Shown here one piece after another: positions 10,768-22,349 of a stretch of 64,000 bases of DNA. Origin of the DNA: Nothopassalora personata (lineage: Eukaryota; Ascomycota; Dothideomycetes; Mycosphaerellales; Mycosphaerellaceae); assembly GCA_033816765.1 (NCBI GenBank), contig CM066292.1, positions 930,001 through 994,000 of the forward strand, in the 5' to 3' direction. The position numbers and the translations under genes were made by a program. The notes under the pieces are model-generated. The model worked only from the letters and a program-made list of their open reading frames with translations. It searched no databases and had not been told where the DNA came from. The stretch's first letter is position 1. Each line of letters starts with the position of its first letter.

Positions 10768-11340
10768 TAGTGAATTACTTCTATAGAGACAATTATGTCG
10801 TTTATTACTCCTATAGAGACAATTATGTAAAAATTACTCCTATAGGGACTTATAGGGATGCTAAATTACTACTATAGGGACACATTATAGCAATCTTCAT
10901 TTTTTGCACCTATAACATAGTTAACTATTGTTTCTATAGATGCTAAATACACTGTAGTGTAACAATGTTACTCTGAATATTAGCTCTTAACTATATGTCC
11001 GTATTATATGTCTTAGACAAGCCCTATCTTACTTATTGTGTCGTTCTTACTCCCCGAGCTACTCTTTACCTACTCGTAACTTATAACTTATATAAGCTAC
11101 AAGCTGCAGGTCGTTAGGATTAAAACATACTACTGTTATTTAATATACTAGTATAAGCTAGTAGAGTATATTATTGAATAATAGTAGTATATAAACAAGT
11201 TATAAAGAGTAACTACGATAATGTGTCCCTATAGTAGTAATTTAGCATTCCTATAAGTCCCTATAGGAGTAATTTTTATATAATGATCCCTATAGTAGTA
11301 ATTTCTAATATAATTGTCCCTATAGGAGTAATTTACCGTA
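10768..11340. mobile_element. Non-autonomous inverted-repeat (MITE-like) element, copy M1
   Basis: Long terminal inverted repeats (~120 bp each) are built from three or four subterminal copies of ATTACTCCTATAGGGACAATTA-like words. The left end reads GAATTACTTCTATAG and the right end is the complement of GGTAAATTACTCCTATA. An exact 8-bp direct repeat TAGTAAAC flanks it (10,760-10,767 and 11,341-11,348). No transposase frame is visible. The 8-bp duplication is typical of hAT elements, though the termini are not classic hAT. A second copy, with its internal part in the opposite orientation, lies at 57,121-57,650. Confidence 0.8.
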
Positions 11341-12099
11341 TAGTAAACCTACACTTAGAGCTAAGTACTTAGTACTAAAGGAGAAGTATAGACTAGACGA
11401 TATACTACGAAAGAGATAACTTACACTTAAGCTATCTAGGCTTTAAAAGAGCTAAGCCCGAAGGATAGAGAATTAGTATTTAGATTAGCTAGTATTATAG
11501 AGTAAGATACTTAACTATAACTAAACTGATATAATAATCTTAGTAGGTACTTTCTCCTCGATATAAAGAAGTAGGTACTAAGCTTTAGAGCCTCTCTATA
11601 TAATAAGTAGAAGTGTAACTATAACTATCTATTACTTAGTAAGCTTACTAAGTAATATCTTAAGTAGATATGTAACACCTTACTACTATACTAATCTACC
11701 TTTACGATATTCGCTAATAAACCCTCCGCTAAGGTAGAACTAGTAGAACTAGTAGAACCTACTAAGTAAAAAGAGGATAGGTATAACACTTACTAAAAGG
11801 GTAAGTATAACCGTAGTAACAGCCGTAGTAGAAAGGGTAATAGACCCTATAATAATAGTAAGGATAGACTAAATAGTAGCGGTAGATAACCGGCTACTAG
11901 AATATAATAGGTAAACTAAAGGATAATTACTACACTAGTATATTCTTACATAATGTAAGTAATCTAAGTAAGCGTCTACTAAAGGATTAGTGTACTAAGT
12001 AGTAGGAGAAGTACTTTAAGTACTTTATTAACTACTACTTAGGTAATAATAGTAAGTAACTTATTAGTATATTAAATTGTAACGGTCGTACTAATAAAG

Positions 12100-15000
12100 A
12101 ACGAGACTAAGTAATTATAGATAGTAGAGGATTTATCTTATCCTTAAATACTAAATGGTTTACTAGTCTTATAGCCCTCTTAAGCTTAATTAGTAACTTA
12201 GGCTTTAACTTTAGGGATTGCTAGGTGTATAATAACTGCTTAGATACTTATTTAACTAACTAGTATAACTAGTAAGTTGTAGAGTTTATTACTAAGTAAC
12301 TTACTATCCTATAGATATAAGCTAGTATAACTACTTTTCTAATTATAGCGTTAGGGCGCGTTAATATAACTATATAGGAATATCTATTTACTCTATTAGA
12401 TGTCGCTTACTACCCTAGGTTTTATGTAAATATTATCCTATATACGCGTATAGAAGTAGCTAGACTCTAGAAGTATAGCCGTACTAATAGTATATAGTAT
12501 AATAACTAGAAGCTTATAGACCTACATTACCCTACTAGTACAATTCTCTTCTTTAAGGTAGTTATACTACCTTAATTACCTATAGTCTATTAATAGCTAT
12601 TATCTAATAGGCTTATCTTCCCTAAGATAATTAAGGAGTATCGTATAGTACACTTTATTAGTACGGTTAGTAAGGATAACATTATTACTATTAAGCCTAT
12701 TTAGCTAAAAATTAACCGTATTATTACAATACTTATAAATGGTACTAGGGCTACTATAGGTATAGCTACATCTAATATAATCCCTACTAAACACCGTAAG
12801 CTCTTAGGCCGTTAATAGTATTAGATCTTTAGTTATATTAGCGCTAAGCGGATTAACTAACTATTACTTAGAGTTAAGTAGGTGATTATTAATAAGAATA
12901 GTCCTAAGGCCCTACTTACTACGTACTATAGGGCATGTAGTTTAGCTAAAGCCCATAAAGTAAATAATAGGGTATAGCCTATTAGATTAACTACACACTA
13001 TGGACATATAGCTAGAGACTTAGCTTTATTTAAGCCCGCTTATAATAGCTACCGCTAGCTAGTCTACTTCTATAATCTAGAGCCCTATAGCTACTTCTAG
13101 TTCACTACTAATAATAAGAACTAATAGTTAGTTCTATCCTACTTTAATAGCCTATTAAGCTTTATTAACTTTATAGGACGTAAATTTATTTACTTCTATA
13201 GTAAAAATAAATTACCTATTAGAACAACCTTTCGCTTAGTTATAAATAATAACAATATTGCTTAGCGACCTACTATAGATTATAGCCTATAGTAGAACCT
13301 AGTAGAAAGAGGTTGTACTCTTATTATTACGATAGTACGCATAATGCGGATCTATACTAATCTACTAAAGAAGTTATAGCTAGAGTATATAGTAGTAGTA
13401 TACTATATCCTTTAGAGATTAGTAATCTAGTTAAAGGGATAGAAGACTCCCTTTAAGTTATTAATAGGCTGTATACTAAAAGTTAGATATATAGTAGTAT
13501 ATAGATGCTTAGTATATATCTATATTTATAGACTAGATTAACTAAATAAGACTAAGAAGCTTAAAGAGCGAGCTCTTATTAGATATCTAGTTAGATACAA
13601 CTCTACAAATATCTATTATATATAGGATCTATCTAGGAATAGAATCATACGGGTAAAGGACGTACTCTTTAATAAGACTACGTTCTATAACCTATCTATA
13701 CTAATATTAGGGTACGCTACGTCTATAGAATAGATAGTAATAGTAGAGTTAGCTATAGAGCCTAAATAATACTACGACCTATATATAGTTCATTATCTTA
13801 AGTAAAACATAGCATAGGCTAAGGTAGTAGAAGAATTAGCTTAGTAGTAATAATAGCCTTAGTAGCCTACATACCTAAACCCTCGTAACTAGGTAGAAGA
13901 ATAGATATAGCCTACCTATTGAAATCCTCGCTAATATGCTTATTAATAACTACTTCTTAGGTATCTACTATACTAGTCTCAATATAGATAGCTAGCTTAA
14001 TTCAATAACTAATCTAAAGTTAATATTAATTTTAAGCTATCTAATTAGTTGATAATAAAAGCTACTATAACCCTATAACTTAGAGAGACTAGGTTAAATC
14101 TACTAAGAACCTATCGAGTAATAAGAGTAAAGAGAACTCTAATAATAATACCGTACATCCTTCTAAGTAGTAATATATCTATACACTTTTGTAGTAGATA
14201 ATAGATCCTCTTATGGTGGAAGATTACAAAGGGCTAAAGGATAATATAGAGTTCTATCTATTTACCTTCGCACTACTAGAGTTATTAAGTAATGTCTCTC
14301 TACTAATCTCTCCCTCAGATACCTCTACCTTAGATCTACCTACTAACTTAGTAGTTATAGATAATAGTAAGAGGCTACGTACTGCCTACTTCTACTATAT
14401 CCTATATAATATTACAGTTACTAACGTTATTATTAGCTAGATAAAGAGTATCCGTAAGGATCTAATTATAAAGTACTTACTACTACTACTTCTAAGTATC
14501 GAGATAACCTTCCTTCTAAACCTACAAACCTTTAAGCCGCGCTTAAGTATCTATACGCTTAATAATAGCGAGATACTTTAGCTAAGGAATTTAATAAAGG
14601 ACTCTCTACTAGTACCTTTAGATAGGTAACTAAGTAAGAGATAGAGAACAATACTAAGAATAAGAACCTATAGCTACTACTACCTCTAAAGTAGATCTAT
14701 AAATATAAGCTAGATAAGTATAGTATGCTAAATAGCTATAAAGTACAGTTGTACGTAAGAGGTAATCTATAAGGCACCTATTTATATAGATACGCTTCTA
14801 TACTACTAGTAAGTATATTTCGCCTCTACTATACTATACCTACTAGCTTTTATCTTAAAGCTAAGTAATTTAATGTAGTAAATGCCTTCTTAAACTTGTA
14901 TCTACTATATACTATATATTTTTAGGCACCTGCTAGTATTGACCGTAATAGACACGTACTTAAACTAGTTAAGGCCCTATATAGTTTAAAGAAGTCTCCT

Positions 15001-15432
15001 TTACTATAGTATAACTCTCTTACTAATATACTAGCCTTCCTAGAACTCGATCCCCTCTTAGACTCTAAATGCATCTACTATAATAATAAGGTTATATTCT
15101 TCTTCTATGTAGATAACCTAGTTATACTCTACTATTGCAAGTATAAGGCCTATACTACTTACATTAAATAAAGGCTACTTACTATATATAAGATGTACGA
15201 GCTCGGTAACCTATCCTAGTTCGTAGGTATTAAGGTAATACGAGATAGGTAGAAGAGACTATTATAGGTATCTTAAGAGGACTATATTAAGAAGTTAGCT
15301 ACTAAACTTAGTATATCTACTAAAGTACGTAAGACAATAGTACTAGTAGGTTAATACGTAGATTAGTAAGTGCTAGAGGGTTACGCACTAATATTAATAT
15401 CTATACTTATATACTAATAGCATATTAGAACA
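12100..15432 (+). pseudogene. RIPed Copia pol (protease, integrase, RT)
   Basis: Decayed polyprotein, read through many stops. A protease-like IIDSRG (from DSG-A) lies near 12,115 and is followed by a gag-pre-integrase stretch and integrase. RT is clearest at 14,680-15,270: a YKYKLDKY word, FNVVNAFLN (the AFLN block), LVKALYSLKKSPLL (usually ALYGLKQSPR-W) and FFYVDNLVILY (the YVDD active-site block, with the second Asp altered to Asn as RIP would do). KMYELGNLS-FVGIKV then matches the left-edge element. All key aspartate/tryptophan codons show transition damage. The element cannot make protein. Confidence 0.88.
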
Positions 15433-15884
15433 TACCTAGACCTATAATCGACGTGTTTTGTAGCCTCTCTTAGTTCTAGCTATACTAAGTAGTAGTTTAC
15501 GCGGTTTACTACCTCTCTTAGTTCCTATAAGCCTAGGTACTCTAGTAGCCGTCATTATTTAGAGAGAGAGTCCGCCGTGTTCTCCCTCCTTTCGTACGGT
15601 ATCGAGTGTCTTTATTAATAGGTATCCGGGCGTGTCCTTGCTTCTCCTCTCTTCTATTCTCTTCTTTATATCGTAGTAAAGGTATTTGTTACGTCGTAGG
15701 CTTTAAAATAGGCGTCGCTTATCGAGTGTTTCTTCTACCGACCTAGTTACTTTAGATTGGGTCTAAGAGGGTGTTTAAGGGTATTTCGAGCGGGAGTTTT
15801 TAAGATGGAGAGTCTTAATTTCTCTTTATCGTAACAAAGGTACTTCTGTCGTACGCCGCGTAAAGGCGCTCTCCGTAGGACGAT
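15433..15884 (-). mobile_element. Rz retroposon, copy S1 (RIPed, 3' part missing)
   Basis: On the minus strand this begins with a GTCGTCC-type 5' end (here ATCGTCC) and the ribozyme-like segment. It runs through the internal duplicated AACTAAGAGAGGC unit and stops abruptly at the Copia junction near 15,433, without the AATT tail. The catalytic CTAAG has become TTAAG, a RIP-type change. The copy separates the truncated Copia from a remnant of the Gypsy A 3' LTR. Confidence 0.75.
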
Positions 15885-15952
15885 AAATGCTGAATAGAGT
15901 ACGTTACGTATAAGGTTAGTTTCCTAACTTAGAGTAAAACTAAACCGTAATA
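15885..15952 (-). repeat. Remnant of Gypsy A 3' LTR
   Basis: GAATAGAGTACG...TAAACCGTAATA matches the same end of the 23,307-23,839 LTR. The rest was replaced by Rz copy S1. The adjacent CTATCTCCCTT is the complement of a polypurine tract. Confidence 0.75.
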
Positions 15953-16026
15953 CTATCTCCCTTCTAGTCTAGCTTTACCTCGAAGCTTAATAGCGGATAT
16001 GTCCTTATTAATTTATTCTTAGAATA

Positions 16027-16635
16027 ATGTCTTCTTTATCTTTTTCCTATAAATGTTGTACTCCTTAATCCTTAACTCTTAGTTATAAGCTCTTAGCTAC
16101 CGATATTACCGCTAAAGAGCATAAGATTACGTCTTACCTAAACTACTATAATGCCCGCGCTAAGCCTAGAGAGACAATCCCTTATTATATTATAGGTTCA
16201 CGTTAAAATGATTATTCTAAGTATATAAGGAAAAGTTATAAGTCTTATAATATAAGTCTACCCTTTACTTAATAGGAGCGCTTAAGAGATACTCGTAATA
16301 AGCTACGTTACGATATTAAGTTTATAGAGGAGGACGAGGTAGAAATTATATAGCGGCTCTAGGATAAGTAGATAAAGAAAATTTACTTAAGGAGATAGCT
16401 TTACCTTACTAAGCATCGCGCTAAGTATATAACTAGCGAGGCTCTTAATACTTTAGAGGCAGATAATCCTCCTAATAATATATATATTGCAATTCCGGGC
16501 CTTTCTTTCTTTTATAATATCCTTAAGATACTTCTAGATTATTAGGCTAAGATTACTAGTTATAATATCTCGCTACCTATCTCTGATAGTACTAGCGGCG
16601 TCGTAGCGTTAGTAGTGTAGCCTTCTTTCTATTAA
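16027..16635 (+). pseudogene. Antisense cysteine-rich ORF of Gypsy A (decayed)
   Basis: This plus-strand frame is opposite to gag-pol. It starts MSSLS, carries IIGSR-NDYSKYIRKSYKS (homologous to the GSRSRKCSAYIRKGYKD block of element B), then a charged, coiled-coil-like stretch, and ends about 40 bp before the tRNA-like sequence. RIP stops are scattered through it, and most cysteines of the presumed original motif read as tyrosine (TGT/TGC to TAT/TAC). Confidence 0.65.
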
Positions 16636-16674
16636 GGAATATATTTCATAAGTGTCCTTAAATTATTATTAATT

Positions 16675-16793
16675 GGCTAAGTAGCTTAGTAGTTAGAGCG
16701 TTAGATGCTAATTATATAAGTAATTGTCTAATGTATAGCTAGATCAATTGCTAATGTATTCTAAGGTTATAAGTTTAATTCCTATCTTAGCTA
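16675..16793 (+). tRNA. tRNA-like sequence in Gypsy A (degenerate, with intron-like insert)
   Basis: The 5' acceptor GGCTAAG pairs with 3' CTTAGCT. A D-arm TAGCTTAGTAGTTAGAGC and a T-arm ATAAGTTTAATTCCTAT (RIPed from GGTTCGATTCC) are in the right places. The anticodon arm has TTAGA...TCTAA stems separated by about 56 nt rather than 7, like an intron. The anticodon cannot be assigned. It sits at the same position as the tRNA-like sequence of element B, so it belongs to the element rather than being a host gene. Confidence 0.55.
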
Positions 16794-18407
16794 TCTATTT
16801 ACTTAAAAGTAACCTTAGGTTACTTTCGAGTGAACTAATTTTTACACTCCTAGACCTTCTATTAATAGTTTTATAAGTCTCTATTTAGTTTCTAGGCATT
16901 TTTAAATCGTCGTATTCTTTCCATTTAATAAGATATTACTAACCCTTCCTATTTAGGATTTCTTTAACTTTAGATTTATTTTCTATTTTTAGCTTAAAAT
17001 AGAAGACCTCTTAGTACGGTATTATAGCGTCTACGGGGTCTAACTTAGAGATGTAGAAGACTAGGTAGATCTTTACGTTAGGTAGGAGTTATAGGCGGTA
17101 GTTAACTAGTCCTATAACTTTATCGATAATAGATAGTCCGACGTTAACGTAATCTAAATTCTTAGTTTATACTCTAATTCTTACATTTTCATACGGAGAT
17201 AGACCTTATCCCCCTCTTTAAGTAGAGGTGCTATTTTTCTTACGTCTTATTATTATTAAGACAGTTTATACTTTATATCTTTAATTGCCTTACGTGTTTC
17301 TATATACACTTTACGAGTATCCGTCGTTACGATTACTCTTCCGGCCTATATATACGGTCCGGGTGTTTTAAATAGGTTAGGATGTTTACTAAAGTTTATA
17401 TAGAATAGTATCGTTAGAGTTGTCTCTAATGTATAGTTATTTAGTACAATCTATACTATCGGTAGTAGTAGAACCTAATTATCTTATATACAGTTAATAT
17501 AGTGTCGTAGGTAGTATTCTAGCGTTAAATTTATTCTTTTAGTTTATCCGTCTATCTCTAGATAGTATACTATAAATAGCTTATGTTTTATTCTAATTGT
17601 TTCTATAAGAGTTTTCTAGTAGTTAGATCTAAATAGCTTATTTCTATCCGTTATAAATGCTTAAAGGGATTATTAGTATTAGATCACTCTATCTAGTATA
17701 AGGTATCTAAAGCTACTCTATATTATAAAGTTCTACTATAGGAATTAAGTATACGTATTTTGTAAGTCTATTAACTATAACTAGTATTAGGTTCTATAGT
17801 TGTTTTATAACTTAATTTAAACGGTAGGAGTTTTATTATAATGTCTATTACAACTTTGTCCTATAGTCTTATAGGTAGTGTCCTAAACTATAGATAACCG
17901 TATTTTAGGTGTCTTATAGTCTTATTTCGTGAATAATATACGTATTGCTTAATATAGCGTAATACCCTAAGTCTTATCTATAGGAATGAGAGACTACGTT
18001 ATATTAGGTCTATTATCTTTAAACTTCTAGGGTATCCATAAGTTAGTCCGTTATAATATTATCGTATAGACTTTTTTTCTTAATTCTTTAGTAGTTAGTA
18101 TTATCCTTACGATATAGGAAATTGCTCGTCCTTATTACTTAGTAGTTATATAATAGTATTAAACTCTCTTATGTTAGTACTAAGACTTCCGTCGGGGTTT
18201 ATCTTTAGTATCTTACATTATACTAGTTCTTTCCCTTCTATATAGTTACTTCTTTAGCTTAGTGCGTTAGCGCGGCTATTCTCTCTTCCTAGAGTATATC
18301 TAATGTTAAACTTATATTACCTAAGTAGCTCTAACTAGCGGGCTTACCTCTAGGTAAGTTCCTTTATCGTTATAAAGTATATAAGATTCTTATAGTTAGA
18401 AAGAATC

Positions 18408-18597
18408 TATAAGAATCGTAAGGGGATGTTATAATGTATAGTACGCGTACGATCTTATAATCGTAGATAAACTAAATCTTACCTACCTCTATAGACGCTA
18501 TACGCGTCGCTTAGTATACGTATACGCGTTAAGTACGGCTTACTAAGCCGGGCTTTATAGTATATTACATGTAAGGGTTAGTAACCCTTATAGAATC
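18408..18597. mobile_element. 190-bp insertion in Gypsy A absent from Gypsy B
   Basis: Element B is continuous here (GAAAGAATCGTTAAC near 26,680-26,700). A has GAATC repeated at both edges of 190 extra bases. Inside, GTAAGGG occurs near both ends, and between them lies ATGTTATAATGTATAG...CTATAGTATATTACAT-like inverted ends. This suggests a tiny inverted-repeat or LTR-like insertion, perhaps in two steps. Classification uncertain. Confidence 0.55.
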
Positions 18598-18946
18598 GTT
18601 AACTTTAATAGGTCCTTAATATATACACTCTTATATTATATTGTAGTAATAATAGCTAGAGGTTCTTTATTATATACATTATAGTTCTGTTCCGCTATAG
18701 TTATTTTCCGGGAGTAATAGGGTACTAGGTATCTATACCTATTATATGTCTATGTTAAATACGCGCCTATTACTATATTAGACTCGTCGGTCTTAATATA
18801 GACTTCCTTACTACTATTAAATAGTTAAAGCGTAGGGGCTAATACATATTATTCCTTACGTTATTTAAATGTATTAGATTGTTCCTTTTCCTATTATTAA
18901 TTTACGTCTTTTCTCGTAAGTACTACTATTAGTACTAATATCTTTA

Positions 18947-19029
18947 GCCGTCTACGTCTACGGAGAGCGCCTTTACGCGGTAGACGGTGTAAGTACTATC
19001 GTTACGGCGATAGGATACTAAGTCTCTCT
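18947..19029 (+). ncRNA. HDV-like ribozyme fold of Rz copy S2
   Basis: Starting at the first base after the target-site duplication: P1 GCCGTCT pairs with AGACGGT; P2 GGAGAG with CTCTC; P3 GCC with GGT; L3 TTTACGC; P4 CTATCG-TTACGG-CGATAG; J4/2 CTAAG with the candidate catalytic C at 19,018. P1 and P4 differ in sequence from copy S5 (36,320) yet remain paired. RIP has altered some bases, so activity of this copy is doubtful. Confidence 0.7.
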
Positions 19030-19793
19030 ATTATAAAGCCTATACGGCGGCTAGGACGAAAAGCCGTACGAAATAAAACATACGCGCGCCTTCTACGAAC
19101 GATACGACCGAGCGACTAACACATAAAACATAACACAATGCAATACGACGGCTATAACTAAGCAATACTACCTCTTTCTAATATACTCCCTTAAACCGGC
19201 TACTTGAACCGCGATAGAACGGCGTAGTAACCCGTTTCTAGAGCACCCCTCTAAGAGAAGAGACTTAGTAGCCTTACTTTCTCGGATAGACGGCGTAAGG
19301 GGCACCTATACGTGTTTTAGGGGGCACGTAAATATAATTAGCTACGTACCTAACTGCCCGGAAAGGATACAAGTAGGAGAGACGTAAGGGAATAGTAGTA
19401 TTTTATAGTGTATAGGTTACGTACCTAGGGCTTAGCGGAAATTTAAGGGCAATTCTATAAAGAAATAACAATAACGAGCCTACCGTAAGGCGTACGGTAA
19501 AGGCAAGTAACACTACGTCCGGGGTAGTATGTTAATAAGTAACATAAGATAAGAACGATAACTAGATATAATGTTCGTCTAATCTTTACGGCTATAAAGG
19601 AGTACGAGCCTTAGCCGACGCTTAGAAGGCGAGAAGGCCTCCGTAATATCTCGAAGAACGAACTGTTAATACTCTTAGAGGACTTTTCTTAGCCGTAGGG
19701 CTTTTCCTCTTATCTTACAATTTTAGTAGAGGGATCTACCCGTATTATATACTCTTAGACTTATATAGTACGTTAATGGAAAAATTAATTAAT
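18947..19793 (+). mobile_element. Rz retroposon, copy S2 (full length, RIPed)
   Basis: This 847-bp copy is inserted in Gypsy A. It is flanked by TACTAATATCTTTA (18,933-18,946) and TACTACTATCTTTA (19,794-19,807). Element B has the unoccupied TACTACTGTCTTTA at 27,029-27,042. The copy starts with a ribozyme-like fold, carries a 3' hairpin GTAGA-GGGA-TCTAC at 19,726-19,739, and ends in an AATTAATTAA-type tail. There is no coding capacity for a reverse transcriptase. Confidence 0.85.
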
Positions 19794-22349
19794 TACTACT
19801 ATCTTTAAATAATGTTTAATAAACTTCCGGTTATAATCTACTAGTCGTAGAAACGTCCTTAACTATCTTCGGTTCTAGCTATCCTTGAATTAACTATATC
19901 TTTACAGGGTCGATTATTATCCCTATTATACTAAAAATAAAGCCTAATTACTTAACTTCTTTTTTATAGAATTTGTATTTCCTACGTACCGTCTTAGATC
20001 CTAAACGTATAAGTTGTTTAAATATGTCCTAGACTTATCTTATATAATTCTAAAGGAATCCTTTTATATAGACTAGTATATTGTTTATATATATAATAAC
20101 GTATACGTTAAGTAGATCTCTAGGTATTTCGTTAATAAGGTCCTAGTAGAATACGGATACGTTACTTAATTCTAATAGTATAACTAAGAATTTATATAGT
20201 CCGTATGTTATCCTAAATATAGTCTTCTATTCTTCCCCTTCTACTATTTGTATAGCGTAGAAGGCATCTTATAGGTTAATCTTTATATACTAGTCTAATC
20301 TAGTTAATCTATCTTACGCTTCTTTAATATTAGGTAGCGGATATAAGTTCTTAATCGTAATCTCGTTAAACTTCCTATAGTCTTATACGAGTCGTAACTT
20401 TCCCGTTAATTTTAGAACGAATATATATAGAGTTCCTACACCTAAGGTAGATCTTCTTATCTATCCTTTAGCTAGCGTCTCCTTTAGCTATTCTTATAGA
20501 ATCTATTGCTCTTTCTTAGACATTTAATATAGGGGTTCCTATAGAGGCTCTTTCCCTAGCTAAATGTTAACCTTATAATCCTATAGGTAGTACTTAGGAA
20601 GGGTGTCTTTGCTTCTCCCTCTTTAAAGAGTTATAACTACTTCTAATACTCCTTAGGGATACTTAACTAAAAGGCGTTAGAATCCTTCACTAGTACGTTA
20701 CTTCTATTACTACTAGTAACTTTATAACCTAGCGGCCCTACGCTAGTATCTATCCCGGTTAAAGGTAGTTCTCCTATCGTCCTAGTTAGCTTAAGCTATA
20801 TTCTATTTAGCTATCTCTTTACCTTATCTACTAGTAAACGCTACTACCACGTAGTAAATGTTAATAACGTAATCGTATTGCCCAAATATAAGTACTTCTC
20901 TCTTCTAGTTAACTATTGCATTATACGTTCTTAACTAAGGTATACCTACTACGATGTTATAACTAGTAATATTAGTAATATCTAAGATAATTTCCTCGTA
21001 GTACTATTAGATTACTAGTAGTAGCGATATTATCTCTCGCTCAATATAAGGTAAGAATAATCCGTCTACCGTAATTAATTTATACCCTTCGTCTTTCTTT
21101 TAGGTTCTAATCTCTCTAGTCCTTATAAATAGTTTAAAGGTAACTTTCCCGCTCGCTCCGGAATTAATTATAACCTAAGTCCTATAACTATTAACAATTA
21201 CTTATATTTGGAAGACTACCTCTATTATTAGTAATACTTAAGCCTTTTCTATACTATATAACTCCTTTTGGTCGCTTATTCCTAGGGAGTTAATTCTTCT
21301 CTCTATTTGTATATAGGACATCGTAGTTTATATCTCGAGGCCTCCGCCTAAACCTAGCGTAATCCTTTCTCTATCCGTATATATTTTTAGTAACGTTATT
21401 AGATCTCCTACGTTTCTAAGTAGAGTATGTATATATATAATACTATTTTACGTAATTTATTTAATATAAATATTGCTAACGTTATAATATATCCGGTATC
21501 TATAGTCCTACTCTATATAGGTAGTTGTTTAGTAACGTCTATTTAGTAACTGCTATTACTAGGCTCTCTATAACGCCTATAACTAGATATATATAAGCTA
21601 TATAGCTTATAATACGTTAAGTATTTTATTAAACTCGTAGGTATATAGTACTCGTTGCTCTAATATCCTCGGTAGGAATTCTTTATACCTTCTCTATAGG
21701 TGTATAACTATGTCATATAGTTTCTTAGATATGGTAATTGTAAAGGTTATTCGTTTATTATTGTTATTAGTATTGCTCTCTTCTCCTTCGGACAAATCTT
21801 CTCCGCTTAATTCTTCCGGATTCTAATCTTCCTTAATAGTATCTAGCCTGGTAGTTTATTATCTTTACTCCTATAGTTCTAGTAACTATAATCTATTCTA
21901 TCCTAGGTTTTAGTTTTCTATATTGCTTCTATTGTCGTTAGAGTAGGATTCTCTAATATTTACTTCTTAAAGGGTAGTGTTCTACCTATACGTCGCTCCT
22001 AGGGTTCCTCGTAGCTACTAAGGCTAGTACCCTACTTCTAATTTTAAGGAGTAGTAAACCTAACACGAGTCTTAGTAATAGAAATTACTAAGAAAGGCTT
22101 CTATAACTATTTTAAGATTTAGACTTAATCTCCTAGTGAACTCTCTATACTATTATATTAAATTATTGCAGTTAGCTCTCGTAACTATAGTATTCTCTTT
22201 ACCTATATAAGGGATCTAGGAGAGATATATTACTTCCGTTACTAACTCTCTCCGCTACCTCTCGAGTATAGTTAGTACTACCCGGTAATCTAATGCTACT
22301 CTCGGGTTTCCTAGTTCTTTATTATATTATATAAAACTACTTACGGCGT

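Larger units (their letters stand above)
9963..15432 (+). mobile_element. RIPed Copia retrotransposon, 3' truncated
   Basis: This begins with a 5' LTR (9,963-10,204) and a downstream word GTTATAAGCCCGACAAGCTC, a plausible primer-binding segment. The internal region reads gag, protease, integrase and RT on the plus strand in heavily stop-ridden frames. Its last ~250 bp align base by base with the open Copia pol at 39-280, differing mainly by C-to-T and G-to-A transitions. The element ends inside RNase H where an Rz retroposon fragment (15,433) joins it, so the 3' LTR is lost. An inverted-repeat element is inserted in gag. Confidence 0.88.
16840..21250 (-). pseudogene. RIPed Gypsy A pol (protease to chromodomain)
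   Basis: Minus strand, read through many stops. The protease region lies near 20,880-21,190. The RT region contains DYRKFNEITIKNLYPLP and DAFYAIQIVEGEE-KTIFR near 20,230-20,400, the classic Gypsy RT fingers and palm. RNase H and integrase follow leftward. A chromodomain lies near 16,905-16,990. The reading is interrupted by the Rz insertion at 18,947-19,793 between the RT and RNase H regions. Confidence 0.85.

Noticed and set aside
14213..14440. Small intact protein-coding gene
   Set aside because: It is an accidentally open piece of the RIPed Copia pol just upstream of RT.
18571..18590. Internal telomere repeat
   Set aside because: TAAGGGTTAGTAACCCTTA contains only about one TTAGGG unit per arm; a palindrome, not a telomeric array.
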